Positions 52,965 through 61,612 of a stretch of DNA of 64,000 nucleotides are shown here, piece after piece. Numbering within the stretch: position 1 is the first letter of the stretch; each line of letters opens with the position of its first letter. The notes beneath the pieces were generated by a model that saw only the letters and a program-made list of their open reading frames with translations, was not told the origin of the DNA and searched no databases. Source of the DNA: Cohnella phaseoli (lineage in GTDB: Bacteria > Bacillota > Bacilli > Paenibacillales > Paenibacillaceae). The translations under genes were made by a program, and so were the position numbers. The DNA lies in contig NZ_QRDZ01000001.1 of the NCBI RefSeq assembly GCF_003386235.1, positions 62,001 through 126,000 of the forward strand, given 5' to 3'.

Positions 52965-54646
52965 CATCGACAATCGACCAACGCGGAATGCTGCTGAGAG
53001 CTATTGAGGCGAAGGAAACGAGCTATAATCCGGAGGTCCGAATGCTTCGTTCTCCATTTAGCAGTCCGGGCTACCATACGACGATCAAGCAAGCCGATTC
53101 GATCCACTCGACCTACAAATCGCTCGTATACGCCCTCGGCTTGCTGGATACGGAGGAGGAGCGTTACGCGCAGCGCGCGTTCGATATTATCGGGCAGCTC
53201 GCGTCGATGCAGGACAAAGACCCGTCCAGCGCGACGTTCGGCATTTGGTCCTGGTTTTACGAGGAGTCGCTGGAGCAAATGTCTCCGCCGGACTGGAACT
53301 GGGCCGATTTCTGCGGAAAAGTGCTTGTGCTCTCCGTTCTGCGCCACGGCCATCGGTTCCCGTCGTCGTTGCGGGAAGAGGTAAGAGAGACGATCGGGAA
53401 CGCCTGCGACGCCATCATCCGGCGCAATGTCGGGCCCGAATATACGAATATCGCCATTATGGGAACGCTCGTCACTTTGATTGCCGGAGAGCTGTACGAT
53501 CGGGAGGACTACGGCAGCTACGGGATGCAGCGGCTGGAGCGGATCGTAGCTTTTACGCGGGATCGGCAAACCTTCCAGGAGTATAATAGTCCGACATACA
53601 CGTATGTCGCCCTGCTGGAGCTTAGCAAGCTGTTTACGTCGACGCGCAATCCTGAGGCGAAAAAGCTGGCAAACGAGTTGATCGATATGGCGTGGGGCAG
53701 CGTGGCCCAGCACTTCCATGCATCGACAAGAAATTGGGCGGGGCCGCATAGCCGCAGCTATCGAACGATGCTGAGCGACGAACACAAGGCGTTCCTGCAG
53801 CTTGCAACGGAAGGCGCCCTGAGCTTTTTCTCTTGGGAGGAGCTGCCTTACGACGAAGGATGGTATAGAGTCGGCTTCAGCTGCCCGGAACGTTTCAGAG
53901 AGCAGTTTCTGAAGGCGGAGATCCGGAACATTCGCGAATGCTATGAGCCGGCGAGCGACGGAGAGCCAGACAAGTGGGCGGTCACCTACATGACGGAGAC
54001 GTACGTGCTGGGCAGCTTCAGTCGGGAAATTCTGTGGAACCAGCGGCGGGCGCTGCTGCTGTATGCGGACAATGGAGGCGAACCGACTTACGCTCATTTT
54101 CGCTGTCTGCACGACGGATACGATTTCTGCTCCGCCGTGATCCACGCGGTCCAGGAGGCCGGCGAAGTGCTGTTCGGCGTAAGCTTCCTTACGAACGGCG
54201 GCGATACCCACCCCAATCTGGATTGGACGGAAGGCGTTATCGAAGCTTCCGACTTCAGACTGCGGCTGGAGCTAGGCGGTTGCCTGGATGGAGTTGAAGC
54301 CGATGTGCAGGGCGATCGGGCGACGGTGCGAATCGGTGGGCTGACGCTGCGGCTGGATTGCGGGCACGCGGTTTTCGGCGAAGGGCTGCCCCGTGAGTGG
54401 AGCCTAGAGTCCGACGAGGAGGACGGCAGGCTGTTCGTCGATCTTCCGATCTATGCCGGCCAACCGAAACGAATCGATCTGCGCGCGTTGGATCAAGCGG
54501 CGTTTCTGTTCACGCTCTCCGTGGATGGCGAGGACAGTGGCGAGGCGCCGCAAATCTCGGCCAGCGCCGACCGGCTCGAGGCCCGCGTTCGGCGCGGCGA
54601 CCGCGAATTGGCTGTGACGCTTCCGCTGCGTCCAGTGGAGCGTTAA
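52961..54646 (+). CDS. Unrecognised (alpha/alpha)-toroid-like protein in pectin operon
   Basis: A 561-residue cytoplasmic protein I cannot place in a named family. Residues about 30-290 are helical with repeated Trp/His/Tyr-rich turns (GIWSWFYEESLEQMSPPDWNWADF, FQEYNSPTYTYVALLELSKL, RNWAGPHSRSYRTMLSDE), the look of an (alpha/alpha) toroid as in polysaccharide lyases or heparinase II/III. Residues about 300-560 are beta-rich (EPTYAHFRCLHDGYDFCSAVIH, VLFGVSFLTNGGDTHPNLDW), like the beta-sandwich that follows such toroids. Conserved-looking N-Y-H-R-Y candidates lie in EYNSPTY and GPHSRSY. It is translationally coupled to GH105. A lyase or hydrolase for uronate-containing oligosaccharide is a reasonable guess, no more. 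Confidence 0.6.
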   Translation: MTSTIDQRGMLLRAIEAKETSYNPEVRMLRSPFSSPGYHTTIKQADSIHSTYKSLVYALGLLDTEEERYAQRAFDIIGQLASMQDKDPSSATFGIWSWFYEESLEQMSPPDWNWADFCGKVLVLSVLRHGHRFPSSLREEVRETIGNACDAIIRRNVGPEYTNIAIMGTLVTLIAGELYDREDYGSYGMQRLERIVAFTRDRQTFQEYNSPTYTYVALLELSKLFTSTRNPEAKKLANELIDMAWGSVAQHFHASTRNWAGPHSRSYRTMLSDEHKAFLQLATEGALSFFSWEELPYDEGWYRVGFSCPERFREQFLKAEIRNIRECYEPASDGEPDKWAVTYMTETYVLGSFSREILWNQRRALLLYADNGGEPTYAHFRCLHDGYDFCSAVIHAVQEAGEVLFGVSFLTNGGDTHPNLDWTEGVIEASDFRLRLELGGCLDGVEADVQGDRATVRIGGLTLRLDCGHAVFGEGLPREWSLESDEEDGRLFVDLPIYAGQPKRIDLRALDQAAFLFTLSVDGEDSGEAPQISASADRLEARVRRGDRELAVTLPLRPVER

Positions 54647-54704
54647 ACCGGCGGGCCTGTCAAGAACCAAAGATACGTCGAAGAGATAACCCAATGGAAT
54701 GGAG

Positions 54705-54816
54705 AAAGGGAATGGTTTTGCCGCGAGTTTTGGCTTTGGGCTGCTTACCGCTGAAGGTCTTATCGATCCTAGCAGCCCAAAACAACCTGTCTGAAGTCGG
54801 CAAAACCATCCCTTTT
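54705..54816. repeat. Palindromic repeat at the left edge of the A/T-rich block
   Basis: AAAGGGAATGGTTTTGCCG (54705-54723) is mirrored by CGGCAAAACCATCCCTTT (54798-54815), and a second inner pair TTTGGGCTGCT/AGCAGCCCAAA lies at 54735-54745 and 54770-54780. The sequence could fold into a long two-part hairpin. It is unrelated to the element at 1812. It looks like a dispersed palindromic repeat, sits between convergent genes, and marks the sharp change from G/C-rich to A/T-rich sequence. Confidence 0.65.
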
Positions 54817-54850
54817 GAAATGCAATGGGCTTCCCCTTCATTGGTTCAAC

Positions 54851-55720
54851 TTATAGGTGATTTTCAAGAAATGAAATAACCTGACCGAGCGCCTCTTGAA
54901 CAATCGGATCATTGAAATTTTTATCAAAGACATGCTCGCCGTCAGGTATCGTAATCAATCTGGCGGGTACGTCCTTTTTAAGGAGGGCAGCTCTCATAAA
55001 TACAGATTGTTCGTAAGGAACATCCGTATCCATTGTACCGTGTAAAAATAAAGTGGGCGGATAGTCCGGATTCACTTGATGAATAGGGCATAGCTGTAAA
55101 AGCTCTGCTTGCTTAAAGGCGGGATCAAGACCGGTAATCTCTTGAACCCAAACTCCGTGTTGTCTGGCATATAAATAATAAAGATAACGCGTCTCAATCG
55201 GACCTTCTGAAATGATTTCATTCGATAAAAGCTTTAAAGCAAGTTCACGCGGTATTAAATCGTTTTGACGGTAAAATGCGCTCGGCTCGGCAGCCCATTT
55301 TGTACTAATATCCCCATATCCATAAAAAGAAACAATGGCACGGGGTTTCTCTGCAAACAATCCCGTATTTAGCGCAAGAAAACCGCCGGCAGAGCCGCCG
55401 AGCACGGCAATCCGCTTGGGATCAATAGAGAATTGACGCGCACCCTCCGTCTTTAACCAGCCAAGAGCATCTTGAACGTCCTCAAGTATGTCCTTAAGCT
55501 TTGATTCAGGAGCCAGCCTGTAATCGATAGACCAAATCGCAAAACCATTGTCCATAAAAAGCTTGATGAATGCCTCGCTTAGATCTTCTCTAGAACCCCA
55601 AATTAAGCCCCCGCCATGAATATAGACCACACAAGGAGCACGATCTATGTTTACTCCATAAAAGTCCGCTTTCAGTTTAAAACGAGGGTGATCCTTATAT
55701 ATAATCGTTTGTTTCTTCAT
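54851..55720 (-). CDS. Alpha/beta hydrolase (HSL/esterase-type)
   Basis: A 289-residue hydrolase without signal peptide. It has the oxyanion motif HGGG (residues about 35-38), the nucleophile elbow GGSAGG (about 108-113), an acid in LHGTMDTDVPYEQS (about 228) and a catalytic histidine in IPDGEHVFD (about 262). Its start overlaps the PucR stop by four bases, so it is the second gene of a two-gene minus-strand operon. It probably cleaves an ester or amide in the same nitrogen-compound pathway as the divergent genes; the substrate is unknown. Codon use is A/T-rich like the rest of this block. Confidence 0.85.
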   Translation of the reverse strand: MKKQTIIYKDHPRFKLKADFYGVNIDRAPCVVYIHGGGLIWGSREDLSEAFIKLFMDNGFAIWSIDYRLAPESKLKDILEDVQDALGWLKTEGARQFSIDPKRIAVLGGSAGGFLALNTGLFAEKPRAIVSFYGYGDISTKWAAEPSAFYRQNDLIPRELALKLLSNEIISEGPIETRYLYYLYARQHGVWVQEITGLDPAFKQAELLQLCPIHQVNPDYPPTLFLHGTMDTDVPYEQSVFMRAALLKKDVPARLITIPDGEHVFDKNFNDPIVQEALGQVISFLENHL

Positions 55721-57444
55721 ACAAATCCTTCCTGGGTCAGGGGCGTACCCTGATTTTTATTCAACAGTCTAAAGATTTTTAGAGCCAATTGAATTTGCAA
55801 AAGTTCATCCGAGTTTTTCAAATCGCTGTTCAGGATCTCTTTAATCTTTTCAATCCGGTAGATCAACGTATTTCGATGCAAAAACATCGCTTTTGCCGTT
55901 TCGCTTATGTTGAGATTATTGTGAAAAAAGTTTTCTAAAGTGACGATATAGCTTGTCTCGTGTAGTCGGTCATGTTCATAAATTGCGCCAAGGCTTTTAA
56001 TGAAAAACGCTTCCAATTCAATACCTTTAATATTGGAATCTAAGAGATGATAAACCGAATGATCTTCAAAATGGGAGACGCCGCCTTTTTCATCAAACTT
56101 TTGCATAAGTCGGATGGATTCATTCGCTTCTGAGAAGCTTTTGTGAAGCAAATGAAGGGTATCGTATTGACTGCCAATTCCGATTAAGAACGTTGTTTGC
56201 TGGGCATATTTATTAAGGATTTCGAAAATGTCATTTCCGTATTTTTTCGCTTCCTGAACGGAAATAGAGGGTCTGCTTTCATTTTGACCGATTAAAATAA
56301 TGATGCGATTATTTCGGTGAAAACAAGTAATCTCTCCCGTAATAAATTTGGAATGTTCATAGACTAACTCCACACATTTCCTTGCTTTATTCTCTAAATG
56401 CACTTTTCTGGCAATGAAATCCTGGCTGACGCTAGGCTCCTGCGACTCAATATTAACGACCATACAAAGATACTTGTATTGATAATTTAATCCATGTAAT
56501 TCACTGAGGGTCTGAATGGATTCGCTTGAAGTGATTTTTCCTGTTAATAAATCATCGAAGAAGTCCTGCCTGATTTTTAACTTCACTTCCTCGATTTCCT
56601 TTGCTTTAATTCTTTCCAGCGCCATGATGGTAGACGCCTTTTCTAAAATAATATAATCAAATTCTGTGAGCTCCCGTACCGTTTGCCAAACGACGATATA
56701 GCCATAGATCTGGTTAGCAACCGCAACAGGAAGAATGCGGCACTTAATTTCCATGCCCTCTATGTGATAAATACGTTTTATCGATTTTTTCATCTCGCTA
56801 ATATCGTTCGGAATTGAATTCAGAAATGACTTATTAAATACCGACCGATTTTTCACGATATCGATGCAATAAGCTAATGGAACCTTATTATCCTGGTGCT
56901 CTGTGAAGTGCAGCAGCTTCCAATCCCGATCGACCAAAACAATGGGATTCCCAATGGTTGCAGACAATAGGGAAGAAATTCTTTCAATTCCTCCGCCTTC
57001 AAGGGTTATTCTAAAAAAAAGATTGTGCATGTCCAGCGCTTTTCGATTTAATAAGTCGTATCTTCCGGAGGCTTTCTCATTAATAATCGAAATCACTCTA
57101 GAAAGCGTATATTCAAAGGGCAACTCAAGGAGAGGGAGTCCTAGCTTGTTCGCCTCATCAATCATATTTTGCGGAATCTTATCGAAGTAGCGTTTCATTT
57201 TAATGACTAACCCAGCACAATTAATTTCGGATAATTCTTTAATAATACGATTTTGCAATTGTTCGTTATCTTTAAATATATAGCCTGTCGATAAAAGCAA
57301 TTCATTCGGTGAGAGCCAGTCAAATGCTTCAGGGTTTTCGATGATGTTCACAATGGAAATCTCGTTATTAATCCCCTTCTCACCCGCGACGATTTTAAGG
57401 CCATCAATGGCTTTGATTTCAAACAAATCTCTAATGGTAAGCAT
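55717..57444 (-). CDS. PucR-family transcriptional regulator
   Basis: A 575-residue regulator. The N-terminal PucR sensor domain (about 1-125) opens with LTIRDLFEIKAIDGLKIVAGEKGINNEISIVNIIENPEAFDWL spread over the first 45 residues. A GAF-like middle and a GGDEF-related region (CdaR type) follow, and the C-terminal PucR_C HTH reads LENFFHNNLNISETAKAMFLHRNTLIYRIEKIKEIL (about residues 515-550). PucR of B. subtilis controls purine and ureide catabolism; here it is divergent from the allHFG-like operon and is its likely activator. RBS GGGAGTGAGG. Base composition is clearly lower in G/C than that of genes left of 54.8 kb. Confidence 0.92.
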   Translation of the reverse strand: MLTIRDLFEIKAIDGLKIVAGEKGINNEISIVNIIENPEAFDWLSPNELLLSTGYIFKDNEQLQNRIIKELSEINCAGLVIKMKRYFDKIPQNMIDEANKLGLPLLELPFEYTLSRVISIINEKASGRYDLLNRKALDMHNLFFRITLEGGGIERISSLLSATIGNPIVLVDRDWKLLHFTEHQDNKVPLAYCIDIVKNRSVFNKSFLNSIPNDISEMKKSIKRIYHIEGMEIKCRILPVAVANQIYGYIVVWQTVRELTEFDYIILEKASTIMALERIKAKEIEEVKLKIRQDFFDDLLTGKITSSESIQTLSELHGLNYQYKYLCMVVNIESQEPSVSQDFIARKVHLENKARKCVELVYEHSKFITGEITCFHRNNRIIILIGQNESRPSISVQEAKKYGNDIFEILNKYAQQTTFLIGIGSQYDTLHLLHKSFSEANESIRLMQKFDEKGGVSHFEDHSVYHLLDSNIKGIELEAFFIKSLGAIYEHDRLHETSYIVTLENFFHNNLNISETAKAMFLHRNTLIYRIEKIKEILNSDLKNSDELLQIQLALKIFRLLNKNQGTPLTQEGFV

Positions 57445-57520
57445 TTGTCCTCACTCCCTTGTCAAAATTATATCACATATCATTGTACAAGTTGCACAAA
57501 TGAGAACGAAGCTTTTTGGT

Positions 57521-57533
57521 ATTGTTAAACAAT
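57521..57533. promoter_or_regulatory. Inverted repeat in PucR-allH divergent promoter
   Basis: ATTGTT-A-AACAAT is a perfect 6-bp inverted repeat in the 133-base interval between the PucR start and the DUF2877 gene. TTGTACAAGTTGCACAA (57483-57499) nearby is also near-palindromic. Either could be a PucR operator; no exact PucR-box match was seen. Confidence 0.4.
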
Positions 57534-57577
57534 GATTTATTCCTGCATCGAGACTAAAATGACTAGTGTAAAGCAAA

Positions 57578-58567
57578 TTGCAATTGGTCAACTATCCATT
57601 TAAAGAATTTATTCCGAAATGTACAACATTAACAAGGGAAACTTTAAACATTGGAGGTCGATCATTTAAGAAAATGACACTCGTGAGGAATGCACGTTCG
57701 GGCGATGTTGGATTTATCGAGCGGATTAAAGCTTCAAGCTTTAAGGGATATATACACAGCACCTTTACTCGAACGATCAATATTCATTGCCTTGAAGATG
57801 ATGAGCTTTATACCCTTGCATGCGACCAAATAGACAATGGCCCAAATACGCTTGTGATAGACAAGGAAAGACTTGACGATATCGAATTAGCCGTAAATGT
57901 CCCGATCTATGCTGAAAATCAAAAGCTATATATCGGCAATCAACTGGTCATATCGATTGACAAGGCAAGCTTATGGGAAAGTAAATTACCTGAATATCCT
58001 TCCAGCCTTGAGGCGTTGCATAGAAATATGTCCAAAATGAAGGGGTATATTGACCTTCATGGGAAGGGCGGGGGGATTAAGAAGGCACTTGAGCCTCAAA
58101 GCCCTTTTGATGCCGAGATGTCCAAAATGATAGAAGAAAGAACGCTAACCCTTCTGGCTCACATTTTGAGAAAAGATATGCCCGAGGCTTTGACGAGCGC
58201 GAGCAGATTAATCGGTCTTGGCCCTGGTCTAACGCCTTCAGGAGATGATTTTCTAGTCGGGTTATTTACTGTTCTGAATATTCCCAATAGTCAGTTATTT
58301 AGATATCGAATGTTGGCCCATCTAGTGGTTCAGGAAGCTAAAACTTTAACCAATGAGATTAGCTTTATGGCTCTAAAGAAAGCATCGCGAGGCCAGGTCA
58401 GAGAATCAATTATTCATTTGGTCAAATCCATTTTCACAGGTAACGATGAGGAGTTTACTCTCTCCTTAAATAAAGTATTAACGATCGGTTCTACTTCCGG
58501 AACAGATATCGCATTAGGTATTTACCGCGGATTAGAAGCCAATAGGAAGGTAGGAGGTCAAGTATGA
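57578..58567 (+). CDS. allH: DUF2877 protein, AllH/YlbF-like subunit of oxamate carbamoyltransferase
   Basis: A 329-residue cytoplasmic protein of the DUF2877 family (E. coli YlbF, renamed AllH). Characteristic stretches are GYIHSTFTRTINI (about residues 55-67), IGLGPGLTPSGDDFLVGLF (about 207-225) and GSTSGTDIALGIYRGLEA near the C-terminus. In E. coli, AllF, AllG and AllH together form oxamate carbamoyltransferase, which splits oxalurate phosphorolytically into oxamate and carbamoyl phosphate (established knowledge). Here the same three genes are consecutive. The start is uncertain: TTG 57578 has no good RBS, and ATG 57674 is an internal alternative. It overlaps the next gene by four bases. 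Confidence 0.85.
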   Translation: MQLVNYPFKEFIPKCTTLTRETLNIGGRSFKKMTLVRNARSGDVGFIERIKASSFKGYIHSTFTRTINIHCLEDDELYTLACDQIDNGPNTLVIDKERLDDIELAVNVPIYAENQKLYIGNQLVISIDKASLWESKLPEYPSSLEALHRNMSKMKGYIDLHGKGGGIKKALEPQSPFDAEMSKMIEERTLTLLAHILRKDMPEALTSASRLIGLGPGLTPSGDDFLVGLFTVLNIPNSQLFRYRMLAHLVVQEAKTLTNEISFMALKKASRGQVRESIIHLVKSIFTGNDEEFTLSLNKVLTIGSTSGTDIALGIYRGLEANRKVGGQV

Positions 58568-60111
58568 CTATTCAAGTATTAATTAAACCAAACACATTTT
58601 TTGATTCGGTTTCGTTAATGTCCTTATCCACCAAGGCCAACCAAATTGAAGGCGTTGAACAAGCCATCATTGCGATGGGAACGGAAATGAACAAAGAGGT
58701 GATCCGTAACGTCGGGTTAATGACCTCAGAGGTTGAAGAAGCGAAAACAAGCGATCTGATGATTGTTGTAAAGGCTGAATCCGATGAATTATGCGAAAAC
58801 GCTTTTGTTGGAATTAATGAATTATTAACGAAGAAAAATTCGGCAGCTGTTGGTAAAGGCGAAGTGAAATATTCAACGATCTCGTCCGCTGCAAGCGCTA
58901 TTCCTGAAGCCAATTTTGCGGTGATTTCAGTAAACGGCGCTTATGCGGCAAGGGAAGCAAAAAAGGCGCTGGAAAACGACCTTCACGTTATGCTTTTTAG
59001 CGACAATGTCAGCCTTGAAGACGAAATCGAGCTTAAGAAGCTTGCTCATGAAAAAGGTCTTCTTATGATGGGGCCAGACTGCGGAACCGCGATCATCAAC
59101 AATGTCGGTTTAGCATTTGCCAATGCGGTTAGAAAAGGAAGCATTGGGGTTGTGGGTGCATCTGGAACAGGCAGCCAGGAGATGAGCGTCCGGATTCATG
59201 AATTTGGCGGCGGAATTTCGCAACTGATCGGTACGGGCGGCCGCGACTTAAGCGAAAAAGTTGGCGGAATGATGATGCTTGATGGCTTAAGAGCTCTAGA
59301 AGCTGACGAAGCAACTAAAGTCATCGTTCTGGTATCTAAGCCGCCGGCACCAAGTGTAGAAGATAAGATTTGCGAACAAATTAAACAGTGCACAAAGCCG
59401 GTTGTCGTATGGTTTATTGGCGGCAACGAAGAGAAGGTCACGAAAGCGGGCGGCCATTTTGCCAAAATGTCCAAAGAGGCTGCGCTTAAGGCTGTGCTAT
59501 TAACAGGTGCCGATGAAAGCAAGATCAATAAAAAAGCACTGAACATTCCGTTAGTGAATGAAGTTCGTGCAAAACTAACCTCCGATCAAAAATACATTCG
59601 CGGATTATTCTGTGGCGGAACTTTATGTGACGAGGCTATGTATACGGCGATGGAAAAATTCGATAACGTCTATAGCAACATTCAGAAGAACCCGGATTAT
59701 CTGTTGAAGGATATTAATGTCAGCCAGGAGCATACATTCATTGATTTTGGCGATGATGAATTTACCCAAGGCAAACCCCATCCCATGATCGATCCTTCTA
59801 CTCGCATAGCAAGATTTAAGCAAGAAGCGAAGGATCCGTCTGTAGGGGTTATCGTGATGGATTTCGTTTTAGGCTTTGGCTCACACGAAGATCCGGTTGG
59901 CGTGATGCTCCCGCATATCATCGAAGCCAAGCAACAAGCGGAACAAGAAGGAAGACATTTGGAAATACTCGGATACATTCTTGGAACGGAGCTGGACCCG
60001 CAAAACTACCAAGAGCAAATTGACAAGTTAGTCGCTTCGGGGGCCACGCATGCCTCAAGCAGCCAAAACGCCGGATTGTTAGCTCGTGAATTCGTTGTGA
60101 AGGGGGAATAG
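58564..60111 (+). CDS. allF: FdrA/AllF-like acyl-CoA-synthetase-fold subunit of oxamate carbamoyltransferase
   Basis: A 515-residue member of the FdrA family, related to succinyl-CoA synthetase. Rossmann-type motifs are GPDCGTAIINNVGLAFANAVRKGSIGVVGASGTGSQEM split across residues 175-212 and HEFGGGISQLIGTGGRDL (about 215-235); the second half has IDFGDDEFTQGKPHPMIDP and VIVMDFVLGFGSHEDPVG. In E. coli this is AllF, part of the AllFGH enzyme that acts on oxalurate. RBS GTAGGAGG; the stop is followed after three bases by the next gene. The catalytic histidine of the CoA-ligase relatives is not assumed here. Confidence 0.9.
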   Translation: MTIQVLIKPNTFFDSVSLMSLSTKANQIEGVEQAIIAMGTEMNKEVIRNVGLMTSEVEEAKTSDLMIVVKAESDELCENAFVGINELLTKKNSAAVGKGEVKYSTISSAASAIPEANFAVISVNGAYAAREAKKALENDLHVMLFSDNVSLEDEIELKKLAHEKGLLMMGPDCGTAIINNVGLAFANAVRKGSIGVVGASGTGSQEMSVRIHEFGGGISQLIGTGGRDLSEKVGGMMMLDGLRALEADEATKVIVLVSKPPAPSVEDKICEQIKQCTKPVVVWFIGGNEEKVTKAGGHFAKMSKEAALKAVLLTGADESKINKKALNIPLVNEVRAKLTSDQKYIRGLFCGGTLCDEAMYTAMEKFDNVYSNIQKNPDYLLKDINVSQEHTFIDFGDDEFTQGKPHPMIDPSTRIARFKQEAKDPSVGVIVMDFVLGFGSHEDPVGVMLPHIIEAKQQAEQEGRHLEILGYILGTELDPQNYQEQIDKLVASGATHASSSQNAGLLAREFVVKGE

Positions 60112-60114
60112 ACT

Positions 60115-61542
60115 GTGAGTAAAATTAACGAACTCTTTAAATCTAACATTCATGTGATCAACGTCGGAATCGAATTTTTCAAAGAGGATATTCTAAAACA
60201 AAATGCCCATGCAACCCATCTGGAATGGAAGCCGCCAGGCGGCGGGAAGCCGGAAATCATTGCCGCTTTGGATAAGCTTGAAAACCCTGCCCTCGCTGAA
60301 AAAATTGAAGAAGCGAATAAGCTTGCCGTTGAGAGAATTGTTAATTCTCAACCCGTGTTAATTGGATTTGATAAAGCGATTAACTGTGTTCCAGGCATGA
60401 CCAAAACAACCATTCTTCATGCAGGTCCTCCCATCGCATTTGAAAATATGAGCGGTCCAATGAAAGGGGCCGTTACAGGGGCGCTCGTTTTTGAAGGATT
60501 GGCTAAAGACATCGAGGACGCGTTCAAGGTTGCGGCATCGGGAGAAATTACGTTCGCACCTTGTCACGAGCATAACTGTGTCGGTTCGATGGCTGGTGTA
60601 ACTTCAGCTTCGATGTATATGCACATCGTCGAAAACAAGACTTATGGTAATATCGCTTATACAAACTTAAGTGAGCAGTTATCCAAGATTTTGCGTATGG
60701 GCGCTAATGATGAAAGTGTCGTCAATCGTTTGATTTGGATGCGTGATGTACTTGGGCCCATTTTAAGAGAGGCCATGCAACTCCATCCAACCGGAATTGA
60801 TTTACGGTTGATGCTTGCTCAAGCTCTTCATATGGGGGATGAGTGTCATAATCGTAACGTTGCAGGCACGACATTATTAATCCAAGCTTTAACTCCTTAT
60901 ATTTTACAAACGGACTATACGACAGAACAAAAGCGCGAAGTATTTGAATTCGTAGCAAGCAGCGACTATTTCTCGGGTCCTACTTGGATGGCGTTGGCCA
61001 AATGTGCGATGGATGCTGCTCATGGCATTGAGAATAGTACAGTTGTAACAACAATGGCGCGCAACGGTGTGGAATTTGGTATTCGCGTAAGCGGCATGGC
61101 AGGCAACACTTGGTTTACCGGCCCGGCTCAGAAGGTTGTCGGACCTATGTTTGCAGGCTATAAGCCGGAGGACTCGGGACTCGATATCGGAGATAGCGCC
61201 ATCACTGAAACCTATGGGATAGGTGGATTTGCTATGGCTGCCGCCCCTGCGATTGTCGCGCTTGTGGGGGGTACGGTAGATGAAGCGATCGGCTTCTCCA
61301 CGCAAATGAAAGAAATTACGACAACTGAAAATCCAAACGTAACGATTCCGTTATTAAACTTCATGGGCGTTCCGACAGGGATCGATGTACGAAAGGTCAT
61401 GCAAACAGGCATCAAGCCAATTATCAACACGGCCATCGCGCACAAGGATCCAGGGATCGGAATGATTGGCGCCGGTATTACGTATCCGCCGGTTGAAGCG
61501 TTTGAAAAGGCGTTGCTTGCTTTAAGCAAAAACATGAATTAG
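60115..61542 (+). CDS. allG: DUF1116 protein, YlbE/AllG-like subunit of oxamate carbamoyltransferase
   Basis: A 475-residue DUF1116 protein starting at GTG (AGGGGGAA upstream). Typical family segments are ATHLEWKPPGGGKPEIIAALDKL (about residues 34-56), GPPIAFENMSGPMKGAVTGAL (about 104-124), FAPCHEHNCVGSMAGVTSASMYMH (about 145-168) and FTGPAQKVVGPMFAGYKPEDSG near residue 340. It corresponds to E. coli YlbE (AllG), the third component with AllF and AllH. No carbamate kinase gene, the usual next partner that makes ATP from carbamoyl phosphate, is present in the window. Confidence 0.9.
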   Translation: MSKINELFKSNIHVINVGIEFFKEDILKQNAHATHLEWKPPGGGKPEIIAALDKLENPALAEKIEEANKLAVERIVNSQPVLIGFDKAINCVPGMTKTTILHAGPPIAFENMSGPMKGAVTGALVFEGLAKDIEDAFKVAASGEITFAPCHEHNCVGSMAGVTSASMYMHIVENKTYGNIAYTNLSEQLSKILRMGANDESVVNRLIWMRDVLGPILREAMQLHPTGIDLRLMLAQALHMGDECHNRNVAGTTLLIQALTPYILQTDYTTEQKREVFEFVASSDYFSGPTWMALAKCAMDAAHGIENSTVVTTMARNGVEFGIRVSGMAGNTWFTGPAQKVVGPMFAGYKPEDSGLDIGDSAITETYGIGGFAMAAAPAIVALVGGTVDEAIGFSTQMKEITTTENPNVTIPLLNFMGVPTGIDVRKVMQTGIKPIINTAIAHKDPGIGMIGAGITYPPVEAFEKALLALSKNMN

Positions 61543-61612
61543 GGCGTGTCTGTGTCCTCTAAATTTCCCAAAAAATTAAGCAAAAAATAATCCATTCTAA
61601 GGAGAATTTTAT

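Noticed and set aside
54694..54879. Small plus-strand ORF (61 codons) running through the palindromic repeat
   Set aside because: The frame is explained by the repeat and gives no plausible protein; similar short products annotated in Bacilli commonly derive from such repeats.
57445..57577. PucR box of the B. subtilis type (WWWCNTTGGTTAA)
   Set aside because: CTTTTTGGTATTG and GCAATTGGTCAA resemble it only partly; I could not align either without mismatches at conserved positions.
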